In this document: one piece after another, positions 46,611 through 55,824 of the stretch | How positions within the stretch are numbered: position 1 is the first letter of the stretch | Layout of the letters: each line of letters opens with the position of its first letter | DNA from: Halomonas eurihalina | GTDB lineage: Bacteria; Pseudomonadota; Gammaproteobacteria; Pseudomonadales; Halomonadaceae | Length of the DNA stretch: 64,000 bases | NCBI RefSeq assembly: GCF_008274785.1 | Contig: NZ_VTPU01000005.1 | Span: 1-64,000, forward strand | Direction of reading: 5' to 3' | The notes under the pieces: generated by a model | Seen by the model: the letters and a program-made list of their open reading frames with translations, nothing else | What the model was told of the DNA's origin: nothing | Databases searched by the model: none | Position numbers and translations under genes: made by a program

Positions 46611-48851
46611 ATGGCTCATCGCATCGCCATCAACGGTTACGGCCGCATCGGCCAGTGCGTGCTTCGCGCGCTCATCGAGCGCCGCGAGCCCGATCTGGAA
46701 GTGGTGGCCATCAATGAGCTGTCGGGGCTCGACACCATCGCCTACCTGACGCGTTACGACACCACCCATGGCCGTTTTCCCGGCCACGTCGAGGTCGACG
46801 GCGATCATCTGGTGATCGACGGTCGACCGATACAGGTGCTGTCCGAGTCCGAGCCGAGTCGGCTGCCCTGGGACGAGCTCGGCATCGACCTGGTGCTGGA
46901 ATGCTCGGGCAGCTTCAAGGATCGCGCCACTGCCGAGCGCCACCTGAGCGCCGGCGCCGGCCGGCTGCTGTTCTCCCAGCCTGCCGAGAGCGACGTCGAC
47001 GCCACCATCGTCACCGGCATCAACGATGCCGACCTGACGGCGTCGTGCCGAATCATCTCTGCCGCCTCCTGCACCACCAATTGCCTGGTACCGGTACTGA
47101 CCGTGCTCGACGAGGCGCTGGGCCTGGAGCACGGCGTGACCACCACCATACATTCGGCGATGAACGACCAGCCGGTGATCGACGCCTACCATCAGACCGA
47201 TCTTCGCCTGACGCGTTCGGCCATGCAGTCCATCGTGCCCGTCGACACCGGGCTGGCCCGAGGCATCAACCGCCTGATGCCTCACCTGGCCGAGCGCTTC
47301 GAGTGCCTGCACGTGCGTGTGCCGACCATCAACGTCTCGGCCATGGACTTGGCGCTGTGCGTGCGCACCGACACCACGGCCGAAACGGTCAATGACCTGC
47401 TGCGCGAGGCAAGCCACACCCGGCTTTCCGGGCTGCTCGGCTACACCGAAGAGCCCATGGCCTCGATCGACTTCAACCACGACCCACGCTCCGGTATCGT
47501 GGATGCCACCCAGACCCGGGTGGCCGGCGGCCGCCTGATCAAGATGCTGTGCTGGTTCGACAACGAGTGGGGGTTCGCCAATCGCATGCTCGATGTCGCC
47601 GGCCGGATCGCCAGGCTGGGCCCGGCGCCACCCTCCCAACGCCTGACTCCCTTCGGCTTCCCAGACGAGGAATCTGCTTCCATGAACGTGCGCAAGATGA
47701 CCGACCTCGACCTACGCGGCAAGCGTGTACTGATCCGCGAGGACCTGAACGTGCCCGTCAAGCACGGCAAGGTGACCAGCGATGCCCGCCTGCGGGCCTG
47801 CCTGCCGACCATTCGGGCAGCCCTGGAAGCCGGCGCCCGGGTGATGCTGATGAGCCACCTGGGACGCCCCACCGAGGGTGAGCCCGCCGAGGAATTCTCG
47901 CTGGCCCCGGTGGCGGATCATCTCGGCGAGCTGCTCGAGCGCCGCGTACGCCTGGTCAAGGACTACCTCGACGGCGACGTCGAGCTCGTCGACGGCGAGG
48001 TCGCGCTGCTCGAGAACGTGCGCTTCAACAGCGGCGAGAAGAAGGACGACGAGGCCCTGGCCAAGCGGTACGCGGCACTGTGCGACGTCTACGTGATGGA
48101 CGCCTTCGGCACCGCTCACCGCGCCCAGGCTTCCACTCATGGCGTGGCACGCTTCGCCCCCGAGGCCTGCGCCGGTCCCTTGCTGGCCGACGAGCTCAGC
48201 GCCCTGGAAAAGGCCCTGGCCACCCCGGCCCGCCCGATGACGGCTATCGTCGGCGGCTCCAAGGTCTCCACCAAGCTCGAGGTGCTCACCGCCCTGGCCG
48301 AGAAGTGCGACCGAATCATCGTCGGCGGCGGCATCGCCAACACCTTCATCGCGGCGGCCGGCTACAACGTCGGCAAGTCGCTGCATGAAAGCGACCTGGT
48401 CGAACAGGCCAAGGCCCTGATGGCCCGGGTCGAGATTCCGCTGCCCAGCGACGTGGTGGTGGCCACCGAGTTCTCCGAAAGCGCCACGGCCGTGACCAAG
48501 CCGGTGGACCAGGTGCAGGATGACGAGATGATCCTCGACATCGGCCCCGACACCGCCGCACGCCTCGGCGAGCAACTCAAGGCCGCCGGCACCATCCTGT
48601 GGAACGGCCCGGTGGGCGTGTTCGAGATCGATCAGTTCGGTCGCGGCACCGAGGCACTGTCCCAGGCCATCGCCGAAAGCCCGGCCTTCTCCATCGCCGG
48701 CGGCGGTGACACCCTGGCGGCCATCGACAAGTACGGCATCGCCGACCGGGTTTCCTACATCTCCACTGGCGGTGGCGCCTTCCTCGAATACGTGGAAGGC
48801 AAGACGCTGCCCGCCGTAGCCGCCCTGGAAGCCGCGGCCGACAAGGCCTGA
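46611..48851 (+). CDS. epd-pgk: Erythrose-4-phosphate dehydrogenase / phosphoglycerate kinase, one continuous reading frame
   Basis: A single frame of 746 codons. Residues 1 to about 337 are an Epd/GAPDH-type enzyme ([15 protein letters not shown], catalytic Cys in [10 protein letters not shown], and [14 protein letters not shown], which marks Epd rather than GAPDH). Residues 358-746 (ATG 47682) are a full 389-residue Pgk ([40 protein letters not shown]). No stop separates them; a Pro-rich stretch of about 20 codons joins them. GAGGA lies 10 bases before ATG 47682, so Pgk may also be made separately. E. coli has epd-pgk-fba as separate genes. Start ATG 46611 has GAGGC. Confidence 0.88.
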   Translation: MAHRIAINGYGRIGQCVLRALIERREPDLEVVAINELSGLDTIAYLTRYDTTHGRFPGHVEVDGDHLVIDGRPIQVLSESEPSRLPWDELGIDLVLECSGSFKDRATAERHLSAGAGRLLFSQPAESDVDATIVTGINDADLTASCRIISAASCTTNCLVPVLTVLDEALGLEHGVTTTIHSAMNDQPVIDAYHQTDLRLTRSAMQSIVPVDTGLARGINRLMPHLAERFECLHVRVPTINVSAMDLALCVRTDTTAETVNDLLREASHTRLSGLLGYTEEPMASIDFNHDPRSGIVDATQTRVAGGRLIKMLCWFDNEWGFANRMLDVAGRIARLGPAPPSQRLTPFGFPDEESASMNVRKMTDLDLRGKRVLIREDLNVPVKHGKVTSDARLRACLPTIRAALEAGARVMLMSHLGRPTEGEPAEEFSLAPVADHLGELLERRVRLVKDYLDGDVELVDGEVALLENVRFNSGEKKDDEALAKRYAALCDVYVMDAFGTAHRAQASTHGVARFAPEACAGPLLADELSALEKALATPARPMTAIVGGSKVSTKLEVLTALAEKCDRIIVGGGIANTFIAAAGYNVGKSLHESDLVEQAKALMARVEIPLPSDVVVATEFSESATAVTKPVDQVQDDEMILDIGPDTAARLGEQLKAAGTILWNGPVGVFEIDQFGRGTEALSQAIAESPAFSIAGGGDTLAAIDKYGIADRVSYISTGGGAFLEYVEGKTLPAVAALEAAADKA

Positions 48852-48886
48852 TACACTACGCGGATTCCAAACGATCGACTCTCGGT

Positions 48887-48912
48887 GCGGCGCCGTCCCA
48901 GGACGGCGCCGC
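48887..48912 (+). other. Strong stem-loop between pgk and fba
   Basis: GCGGCGCCGTCC and GGACGGCGCCGC pair perfectly over 12 bp around CA. There is no T-run, so it may be an mRNA processing or stability element adjusting pgk against fba rather than a full terminator. Confidence 0.6.
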
Positions 48913-48936
48913 CGTCACGCTAGACAGGTACGAAAC

Positions 48937-50001
48937 ATGGCACTGATCAGCATGCGCCAGATGCTGGACCACGCCGCCGAACACGGCTACGGCGTCCCGG
49001 CCTTCAACGTCAACAACCTCGAGCAGATGCGCGCCATCATGGAGGCCGCCGACGAGACCGATTCTCCGGTGATCGTCCAGGCCTCCGCCGGCGCCCGCAA
49101 GTACGCCGGCGCCCCCTTCCTGCGCCACCTCATCCTGGCCGCCGTCGAGGAGTTTCCGCATATCCCGGTGGCCATGCATCAGGACCACGGCACCAGCCCC
49201 GCCGTGTGCCAGCGCTCCATCCAGCTCGGCTTCTCCTCGGTGATGATGGACGGCTCGCTGGGCGAGGACGGCAAGACGCCGACCAGTTACGACTACAACG
49301 TCGACGTCACCCGTCGCACCGTCGAGATGGCCCACGCCTGCGGCGTTTCCGTCGAGGGCGAGCTGGGCTGCCTGGGCAGCCTGGAAACCGGCATGGCCGG
49401 CGAAGAGGATGGCATCGGTGCCGAGGGCAAGCTCGATCACGATCAGTTGCTCACCGATCCCGAAGAGGCCGCCGACTTCGTCAAGGCGACCCATGTCGAC
49501 GCCCTGGCCATCGCCATCGGCACCAGCCACGGCGCCTACAAGTTCACCCGTCCGCCCACCGGCGACACCCTCTCCATCCAGCGCATCAAGGAGATTCATG
49601 CCCGCATCCCGGAGACGCACCTGGTGATGCACGGCTCCTCCTCGGTACCCCAGGAATGGCTCGAGGTGATCAACGAGTTCGGCGGTGAGATCCCCGAGAC
49701 CTACGGCGTGCCCGTCGAGGAAATCGTCGAGGGCATCAAGCACGGCGTGCGCAAGGTCAACATCGACACCGACCTGCGCCTGGCGTCCACCGGGGCGGTG
49801 CGCCGCTTCCTGGCCGAGAACCCCGCCGAGTTCGACCCGCGCAAGTTCCTCAAGGTCAGCACCGCGGCCATGAAGGACGTCTGCAAGGCCCGCTACGAAG
49901 CCTTCGGCACCGCCGGCAACGCCTCGAAGATCAAGCCGATCAACCTCGAAGAGATGTTCCTGCGCTACGAGCGCGGCGAACTGGATCCGCGGGTGAAGTA
50001 A
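48937..50001 (+). CDS. fba: Class II fructose-bisphosphate aldolase
   Basis: Zinc-dependent aldolase of 354 residues, CbbA/Fba subtype. Landmarks: [14 protein letters not shown] near the start, zinc-site [34 protein letters not shown] region (MHGSSS) and KVNIDTDLR. It splits fructose-1,6-bisphosphate to dihydroxyacetone-P and glyceraldehyde-3-P, and is placed after pgk as in the standard epd-pgk-fba operon. A terminator follows closely. Confidence 0.96.
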   Translation: MALISMRQMLDHAAEHGYGVPAFNVNNLEQMRAIMEAADETDSPVIVQASAGARKYAGAPFLRHLILAAVEEFPHIPVAMHQDHGTSPAVCQRSIQLGFSSVMMDGSLGEDGKTPTSYDYNVDVTRRTVEMAHACGVSVEGELGCLGSLETGMAGEEDGIGAEGKLDHDQLLTDPEEAADFVKATHVDALAIAIGTSHGAYKFTRPPTGDTLSIQRIKEIHARIPETHLVMHGSSSVPQEWLEVINEFGGEIPETYGVPVEEIVEGIKHGVRKVNIDTDLRLASTGAVRRFLAENPAEFDPRKFLKVSTAAMKDVCKARYEAFGTAGNASKIKPINLEEMFLRYERGELDPRVK

Positions 50002-50023
50002 GCCAGCCGATATGACCGGCACA

Positions 50024-50060
50024 CAAAGAGGGACGGCCTTGGCGCCGCCCCTCTTTGTTT
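50024..50060 (+). terminator. Terminator of the epd-pgk-fba operon
   Basis: CAAAGAGGG pairs with CCCTCTTTG, enclosing a GC-rich inner stem, and is followed by TTT. It probably serves the convergent acetyltransferase gene too. Confidence 0.85.
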
Positions 50061-50065
50061 CGATG

Positions 50066-50515
50066 CTACAGCGTCAATCCCAGGCGCAGCATGTCCTTGT
50101 GCTGGATCCCCAGCTCATGGACCGGTTCGTCGTAGTGATCGAGAAAGTGATCCCGGATCACGGACTCGACCCGGAAACCGGCACGCTGGTAGAAGGCCAG
50201 TTGATGGCCGAAGGTGCCGGTACCGAGCTCGATGCGCGCATGCCCCTGCGCTCGGGCATCGGCAATGGCATGCTCGAGCAGCGCCGAGCCGATGCCTTGC
50301 GCCTGGGCCTCGATCGCCACGGCGATGTTGAACAACTCCAGCACACCGTCGCGGTTGATGTTGAGCACACAGGCTCCGACCGGCTGCCCCTGCTCGCTGG
50401 CCAGATAGCACAAGGCGCCTTCAAGATAGGTGGCGATATGATGCTCGGACGGATCCGCCAACAGCAGCAACGACATGGGCAGTTCCTGCGGTGCAACACG
50501 GGAGAATGTCGGCAT
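50066..50515 (-). CDS. GNAT-family N-acetyltransferase
   Basis: Protein of 149 residues with the acetyl-CoA-binding motif A as AQAQGIGSALLEHAIADAR and a C-terminal FYQRAGFRVESV. It transfers an acetyl group to an unknown amine. I chose ATG 50515 because GGAG lies 6 bases upstream; 13 further open codons precede it. Transcribed toward fba. Confidence 0.85.
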   Translation of the reverse strand: MPTFSRVAPQELPMSLLLLADPSEHHIATYLEGALCYLASEQGQPVGACVLNINRDGVLELFNIAVAIEAQAQGIGSALLEHAIADARAQGHARIELGTGTFGHQLAFYQRAGFRVESVIRDHFLDHYDEPVHELGIQHKDMLRLGLTL

Positions 50516-50589
50516 CTCGAACTCCGTTCGACCAGGAAAATCCGACAATGCCAAGCCCTCGCCACACCGGCAAGCCGCGCAGGCTGGAA

Positions 50590-51786
50590 TCAGGCGACGG
50601 GGGCATCAACCTCCCTGACACGCCGCCCCTCCTGAACCACCAGGGCGCACTGCAGCACCGCACCAAGCATCGCGATGGCGGCAGCCCCCACGGCCAGTCC
50701 CCAGACAGGCCATTGCATGGCCAGTATCACCCCGCCGACGGCGGAACCAATGGCGCTCCCCAGATACAGCGCCGATTCGTTCAGCGCGATCGCCAGATGG
50801 CCATCACCAGCCATGCTGCGCGCCTTGAACAGCTCATCGTTCTGCGGCACCTGCAGCGCCCAACCGACGGCTCCCCAGACGACGAGGGGCAGCATCGTCA
50901 GCGCCAGCCGATACGGCGCCAGCACCGGCAACAGGATCAGCGCCGTCGCCAGCAGCAACATGATGCCCAGCGTGACCTTGGGGCCCCGTACGCGATCCAC
51001 CACGGTACCGACCAGGAAGCTGCCGACCACGCCACCGATGCCCCAGACCCAGAGGTAGGGAGTGACCGAGATCGTTTCACCCTCGGCGTAAGCCGCAACG
51101 AAGGGGGCGATGAAGGTATACATCCCCAGGCTCGCGATGGCGGCAAGTAGCGAAACGCCCAGAATGGCGACGACACGACGGTCCGCCATGACGGCCAGCT
51201 TGCTCCGCATGGATACCGAAGGTGTGTCGGGCAGCGTCGGCAGGCGCCACAGCATGCCCAGCAAGGTCAGTCCACCGAGCATGGCAATCAACCAGAAAGC
51301 GGCCTGCCAGCCCAGCCGTTCCGCCAACAGCAGGCTGACCGGCACTCCCAGTACGGTCCCGCTGGCCATGCCGCCCATGACAATGGCGATGGCCTTGCCT
51401 CGTCGGCGCTCTCCGGCCAGGCTCGCCGCCGCCGCAATGCCCAGGGCCAGATAGACACCGGCGCCGATTCCCGCCACGGCCCGCAATACGACCAGGGTCA
51501 CGATGTCGTTTGCCAGCGCACTGACGACATTGGCGATCACGAATATCGCCAACGAGCCAAGCAACCCGATGCGCTGACGATGGGCAGGCAGGACTGCCAC
51601 CAGCAGCGGCGATCCCAGCCCATAGGCCAGGGTGAAAGCCGTTACCAATTGGGCCGCCAACGACACGGAAACCGATAACTCGGTCTCGATCATGGGAATC
51701 AATCCCGCCGTGGCGTAGGACGCCATCCCCAGGGCAAAGGCGCCGACAGCTACCATCATGGCCGTCGATAGTTCTCGGTTCAGCAT
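50590..51786 (-). CDS. MFS transporter, DHA1 (AraJ-like) family
   Basis: Twelve-helix major facilitator of 398 residues. It has the DHA motifs ALGMASYATAGLIP and GRxxG-like ERRRGKAIAIVMGG, and VLGVPVSLLLAERLGW after helix 5 (antiporter motif C region). This group exports sugars, arabinose-like compounds or drugs by proton antiport. Divergent from an MmyB-type regulator that probably controls it. AGGAG lies 6 bases before the ATG. Confidence 0.88.
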   Translation of the reverse strand: MLNRELSTAMMVAVGAFALGMASYATAGLIPMIETELSVSVSLAAQLVTAFTLAYGLGSPLLVAVLPAHRQRIGLLGSLAIFVIANVVSALANDIVTLVVLRAVAGIGAGVYLALGIAAAASLAGERRRGKAIAIVMGGMASGTVLGVPVSLLLAERLGWQAAFWLIAMLGGLTLLGMLWRLPTLPDTPSVSMRSKLAVMADRRVVAILGVSLLAAIASLGMYTFIAPFVAAYAEGETISVTPYLWVWGIGGVVGSFLVGTVVDRVRGPKVTLGIMLLLATALILLPVLAPYRLALTMLPLVVWGAVGWALQVPQNDELFKARSMAGDGHLAIALNESALYLGSAIGSAVGGVILAMQWPVWGLAVGAAAIAMLGAVLQCALVVQEGRRVREVDAPVA

Positions 51787-51855
51787 CTCAATCTCCTCCT
51801 TGGTTCCGAGGCCGAACGCCTCATTGGAGGAGCTATGGTCCGAGCTTATTTATAG

Positions 51856-51870
51856 GGTTACAATTTAACC
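51856..51870. promoter_or_regulatory. Inverted repeat between MFS and MmyB-type regulator genes
   Basis: GGTTA and TAACC flank CAATT in an AT-rich divergent promoter region. Likely operator for the adjacent regulator; arms are short. Confidence 0.5.
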
Positions 51871-51897
51871 GATTATTCTATTACTACGAGTATCCGT

Positions 51898-52755
51898 ATG
51901 TGTGCATCACGGAGTTTGGTACGCACTCGTCCCGAGCTTGCGGACTTCCTACGGAGCCGCAGGGAACGACTATCGCCGGAAATGCTCGGACTGCCGCGTG
52001 GCAATCGCCGCCGCACCCCGGGCTTGAGACGGGAAGAAGTCGCGGCGCTGGCCGGTGTCGGGGTGACCTGGTACACCTGGCTGGAACAGGGACGCGACAT
52101 CGGCGTTTCCACGGGCTTTCTGGACAGCCTCGCCCGAGTCTTGCGGTTGGACGCCGCCGAACGCCGCCACCTCTACCTGCTCGTACACCAACGTCCTCCA
52201 ACGGAGAGCAAGCGGACCTGGTGCACCATGCCCAGCCTGGCGCAGCGGCTGCTCGACGACCTTCCCCATCGGCCCGCTTATGTTCTCAACTTGCGCTGGG
52301 ACGTGCTGGCCTGGAACACCGCCGCCGATCGCGTCTTCGGCTTCTCGGCCCAGCCCCTGGAACGACGCAACCTGCTATGGATGCTGTTCGTCGACGACGC
52401 CACTCGCAGGCTCTTCGATGCCTGGGAGCAGCAGGCCCCACGCCTGGTATCCAGCTTCCGTCAGGACTATGCCAGCGCTCCCGAGGACAGCGACATCGAG
52501 CAACTGGTCCAGGAGCTGGAAGACGTCGCACCCGAGTTCAAGACATGGTGGCGACAGCAGGATATCCACGGCCCCTGCCTCGGCCGACGCTCACTGTGCA
52601 TCCCGGACATCGGCACGCTCGATTTCGAACACATGACCCTCACCCTGGATGAGGATCGCCATCTGCGCCTGGTCTATTACGCGGCCTGCGAGTCGCCTCC
52701 CGGGGCCGGGGCCTTCGAGGATTGGCTGAGGGCACCACCGATCATGCAAGGGTAG
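51898..52755 (+). CDS. XRE-type helix-turn-helix regulator with MmyB-like ligand domain
   Basis: Regulator of 285 residues. The N-terminal helix-turn-helix (about residues 12-80) has the group signature RRRTPGLRREEVAALAGVGV and TWYTWLEQGRD. The C-terminal part (about 105-270) is the MmyB-like domain, with VLAWNTAADRVFG, which binds fatty-acid-like ligands in known relatives. Regulators of this family are usually divergent from the transporter or reductase they control, as here with the MFS gene. Confidence 0.88.
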   Translation: MCASRSLVRTRPELADFLRSRRERLSPEMLGLPRGNRRRTPGLRREEVAALAGVGVTWYTWLEQGRDIGVSTGFLDSLARVLRLDAAERRHLYLLVHQRPPTESKRTWCTMPSLAQRLLDDLPHRPAYVLNLRWDVLAWNTAADRVFGFSAQPLERRNLLWMLFVDDATRRLFDAWEQQAPRLVSSFRQDYASAPEDSDIEQLVQELEDVAPEFKTWWRQQDIHGPCLGRRSLCIPDIGTLDFEHMTLTLDEDRHLRLVYYAACESPPGAGAFEDWLRAPPIMQG

Positions 52756-52794
52756 TAATGTTTCGCGAATCGGCGACACCCGGTGCAAGGATGA

Positions 52795-52818
52795 TGAACA
52801 GTTGAAGAACACTGTTCA
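52795..52818. promoter_or_regulatory. Inverted repeat upstream of the first YieH-like HAD gene
   Basis: TGAACAGT and ACTGTTCA are perfect 8-bp arms around an 8-bp spacer, about 100 bases upstream of the HAD start. A looser TGGT-N9-ACCA pair follows at 52833. Probably a regulatory site; the regulator is unknown. Confidence 0.55.
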
Positions 52819-52916
52819 CAAAGTGCGCTATATGGTCTTTAATTAACCATGAACACAATCTTCCCTATCGGGGCAATGTGTTCGCTTTCCAACATTCCCA
52901 CAGAGGCTCGGTGACA

Positions 52917-53591
52917 ATGCGCCCTCTCTGCCTTCTCTTCGATTGCGATGGCACCCTGGTCGACAGCGAACCCCTGCTGGCCGACGAGATGGCGACCAGC
53001 CTCAACGCCGTCGGCCTGCCCTTTCAAGCCAGCGACTACATCGGCGAGTTTCGCGGCGCGCGCTTCCGGCACATCGTCGCCGAACTCGAGCGCCGCCACG
53101 GCAGCGTGGACGCGCAACGCCTCGAGCCGCTCGAGCGTGAGATGCGCGCCAACCTCAACCACCGACTGGCCACCGACCTGACACCGATCGAGGGTGCCAC
53201 CGAAGCCTTGGCAGTGCTGGCGTCGATTCCCATGGGCGTGGTATCCAATGGACCGACGAACAAGATTCGCACCTCCCTGCGGGCCACCGGCCTGGACGAA
53301 CTCTTCGGAGAGCATCTGTTCAGTGCCTATGATGCCCAGTGCTGGAAGCCCGACCCCGGCCTCTACCTCCATGCCGCCCGTCAGATGGGCTTTGCCGCGG
53401 CGGATTGCGTGGCCATCGATGACTCCCTCGTCGGCGTCCAGGCGGCGCTGGCCGCCGGCATGACGGTGATCCACCTCAATCGTTTCCCGGATGTCGAGGA
53501 AACACCCGAGGGCGCCATCGCCATCACCAGCATGTTCCAGCTGCCCACCGTCATCTCGCGCCTGACCCAGGCCCAGGCCATGGCGAACTGA
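52917..53591 (+). CDS. HAD-superfamily sugar-phosphate phosphatase (YieH-like)
   Basis: Phosphatase of 224 residues. HAD motif I is DCDGTLVDSE with the nucleophile Asp near residue 9, motif II is VVSNGP, and the C-terminal motifs are WKPDPGLY and IDDSLVGVQAALAAGM. The VVSNGP...LFSAYD...WKPDP spacing resembles E. coli YieH, a 6-phosphogluconate phosphatase. That suits the adjacent 2-ketogluconate operon, whose product would be 6-phosphogluconate. A close paralogue lies at 59878. ATG 52917 has GAGG at 10 bases; a GTG two codons upstream is possible. Confidence 0.85.
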   Translation: MRPLCLLFDCDGTLVDSEPLLADEMATSLNAVGLPFQASDYIGEFRGARFRHIVAELERRHGSVDAQRLEPLEREMRANLNHRLATDLTPIEGATEALAVLASIPMGVVSNGPTNKIRTSLRATGLDELFGEHLFSAYDAQCWKPDPGLYLHAARQMGFAAADCVAIDDSLVGVQAALAAGMTVIHLNRFPDVEETPEGAIAITSMFQLPTVISRLTQAQAMAN

Positions 53592-53744
53592 TCGATAGCG
53601 GCTCGCCCTCCCCATCCTGATGCCTCCCGGGTCGCGCGCTCCCGGGGGAATGGCCATATTCCCCCATCGATCAGCGTGTTAGCCCGCCTTTCGACCTTTG
53701 TCTAGCGCCTCACTGCTTGCGGCTCGTAGAGTGTGCTGCCTACG

Positions 53745-53760
53745 ATGGGAACGTTCCCAT
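53745..53760. promoter_or_regulatory. LacI/PtxS-type autoregulatory operator
   Basis: ATGGGAACGTTCCCAT is a perfect 16-bp palindrome with a central CG, 16 bases upstream of the LacI-family start. This position suits autorepression of the regulator-kinase-dehydrogenase-TRAP operon. Confidence 0.8.
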
Positions 53761-53776
53761 TCAATACGGTAGCGCC

Positions 53777-54832
53777 ATGCCCGCGACGTCACGCTCCGCC
53801 ACCATCCTGGAAGTCGCCCGCGACGCCGGTGTCTCGAAGACCAGCGTATCCCGCTATTACAGCGGCGAACGCGAGCGTCTCTCCACCGGCATGCAGCAGC
53901 GTATCGCCCATGCCGCAGAGCGCCTCGGCTACCAGCCCAATCCCATGGCCCGGGGCCTCAAGGGTGGGCCTTCGGGGCTGGTCGGCATGCTGGTCGCCGA
54001 TATCCGCAATCCCTTTTCGGTGGCGGTGATGCATGGCGTCGAACAGGCCTGTCGCCGACAAGGCTTGTCGTTGATGGTCTGCAATACCGACAACGACCCG
54101 ACGCTGGAGCGTCAGAACCTGGCGCTGCTGACCTCATACCGGATCGAGGGGCTGATCGTGAACGCCGCCGGTCGCCACGGCGAGGCCTTGGCCGAGCTGG
54201 CCGGCAATGGCCTGCCGCTGGTACTGCTCGACCGTTCCCTGGAAGGCATCGACGCCGATGAGGTCGGGCTCGACAACGACCGAGCCATCGACATGGCGCT
54301 CGACCACCTGATCGAGCGCGGCTACCGCCGAGTGCTATTCGTCACTGAACTGCCGGCCCGGGCCAGCTCGCGTCAGGCGCGGATGGCGCGCTTCGAATCG
54401 AGCAGCATGTCACGACAGCTCGAAGGCGAAGTGTTGAGTCTCGAGCTCAACGACACAGCCGGTCTCGACCGGGGGCTGAGCGCATTCCTCGACGCCGCGA
54501 CACAGCAACCCACCGCCATACTGTGCGGCAACGGCCAGGTCACGCTCGCGGTGATCCGCGCCCTCCAGGCCCGTCGAGTACCGCTCGGCGAAATCGGCCT
54601 GATGGGCATCGATGAGCTCGATTGGTGCCAGCTGGTCACGCCCGGCATCACCACCCTGGCCCAGCCGACCGACGCCATCGGCCAGGCCGCCGTCGACCGT
54701 CTGCGCGCCCGTCAGGCCGAACGAACCACGCCCGAGCCCCGACACGAACGTTTCACCCCGACCCTGATCATCCGGGACTCGACACGCCGCCCCGGCATCG
54801 ATGCTCCCCATTGCGACGAGACGCGCCCATGA
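53777..54832 (+). CDS. LacI-family regulator, PtxS-like
   Basis: Repressor of 351 residues. The helix-turn-helix with ILEVARDAGVSKTSVSRYYSG is followed by the hinge and a periplasmic-binding-protein-like domain (VGMLVADIRNPFSVAVMHGV, RIEGLIVNAAGRH). It closely resembles PtxS/KdgR-type regulators of 2-ketogluconate genes in Pseudomonas. ATG 53777 has only a weak ribosome site; upstream open codons would overlap the operator. The stop overlaps the kinase start by ATGA, so the regulator heads its own operon. Confidence 0.86.
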   Translation: MPATSRSATILEVARDAGVSKTSVSRYYSGERERLSTGMQQRIAHAAERLGYQPNPMARGLKGGPSGLVGMLVADIRNPFSVAVMHGVEQACRRQGLSLMVCNTDNDPTLERQNLALLTSYRIEGLIVNAAGRHGEALAELAGNGLPLVLLDRSLEGIDADEVGLDNDRAIDMALDHLIERGYRRVLFVTELPARASSRQARMARFESSSMSRQLEGEVLSLELNDTAGLDRGLSAFLDAATQQPTAILCGNGQVTLAVIRALQARRVPLGEIGLMGIDELDWCQLVTPGITTLAQPTDAIGQAAVDRLRARQAERTTPEPRHERFTPTLIIRDSTRRPGIDAPHCDETRP

Positions 54833-55824
54833 CACGACCTTCATCTCCCGAGATTCTCTCCTTTGGCGAGGCCATGACCCTGTTCGTGGCCGAAACGACC
54901 GGCGACCTAGCCGAGGTGGAGCGCTTTCAGCGACGCATCGCCGGTGCCGACACCAACGTCGCCATCGGCCTGGCACGCCTGGGCTTCCATGTCGGCTGGT
55001 TGAGCCGGGTCGGCGACGACAGCTTCGGCCGCTACCTGCGCGCCACCCTGGAACACGAAGGCCTGGACTGCCGTCATCTGATCACCGATACCGATCACGC
55101 CACCGGACTGGTGTTCAAGGAACGCGCCCTGGACGGCGCCGATCCCCGCGTCGAATATCGTCGACGGGGCAGCGCCGCCAGCCAGCTTTCTCCCGCCGAT
55201 GCCGACGCCGTCGATTTCTCGGCCTTGCGGCACCTGCACGCCACCGGCATTCCGCCGGCGCTCTCGCCGAGCTGCCGCGAGCTTTCCTATCACCTGCTCG
55301 GCGAGGCACGTCGCCGCGGCGCCAGCCTGTCCTTCGATCCCAACCTGCGTCCCAGCCTCTGGTCCAGCGAACGCGAGATGCGCGAGACCCTGAACGACCT
55401 GGCCGCCCACACCGACTGGGTAATGCCGGGGCTCGCCGAGGGCCAGTTGCTGACAGGCCAGGAAACGCCCCATGACATCGCCGGCTTCTACCTCGACCAA
55501 GGCGCCGAGGCGGTCTTTCTCAAGCTCGGCCCGGAAGGCGGCTACTATCGCGGCCGCCTCGGTGGCGAGGAGCAGGCCTTCAGCGTGCCCGGCATTGCGG
55601 TGGCCGAGGTGGTCGATACCGTCGGCGCCGGAGACGGCTTTGCGGTCGGCGTGATCAGCGCCCTGCTGGATGGCGTTTCGCCACGCCAGGCCTTGCAGCG
55701 CGGCTGCCTGATCGGCGCCGAGGCCGTGCAGGTTCCCGGCGACATGGAAGGCCTGCCCCACCGCGACCGTCTCGAACGCCTCGAGGCCGCCCTCGACGAC
55801 ACCTCCCGGAGGAGTGCCACATGA
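54829..55824 (+). CDS. kguK: PfkB-family sugar-acid kinase, probable 2-ketogluconate kinase (KguK-like)
   Basis: Ribokinase-family kinase of 331 residues. It has RIAGADTNVAIGLARLG near the N-terminus and the catalytic DTVGAGDGFAVG with its Asp base near residue 265. LHATGIPPAL, SFDPNLRPSLW and GDMEGLP are features I associate with 2-ketogluconate kinase; 2-keto-3-deoxygluconate kinase (KdgK) is the close alternative. The neighbouring PtxS-like regulator and 2-hydroxyacid dehydrogenase favour KguK. It starts by ATGA overlap with the regulator and ends by ATGA overlap with the dehydrogenase. Confidence 0.82.
   Translation: MTRPSSPEILSFGEAMTLFVAETTGDLAEVERFQRRIAGADTNVAIGLARLGFHVGWLSRVGDDSFGRYLRATLEHEGLDCRHLITDTDHATGLVFKERALDGADPRVEYRRRGSAASQLSPADADAVDFSALRHLHATGIPPALSPSCRELSYHLLGEARRRGASLSFDPNLRPSLWSSEREMRETLNDLAAHTDWVMPGLAEGQLLTGQETPHDIAGFYLDQGAEAVFLKLGPEGGYYRGRLGGEEQAFSVPGIAVAEVVDTVGAGDGFAVGVISALLDGVSPRQALQRGCLIGAEAVQVPGDMEGLPHRDRLERLEAALDDTSRRSAT

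Noticed and set aside
52375-52812. Antisense ORFs over the MmyB-type regulator and its 3' flank
   Set aside because: Shadows; no domain content and no consistent start.
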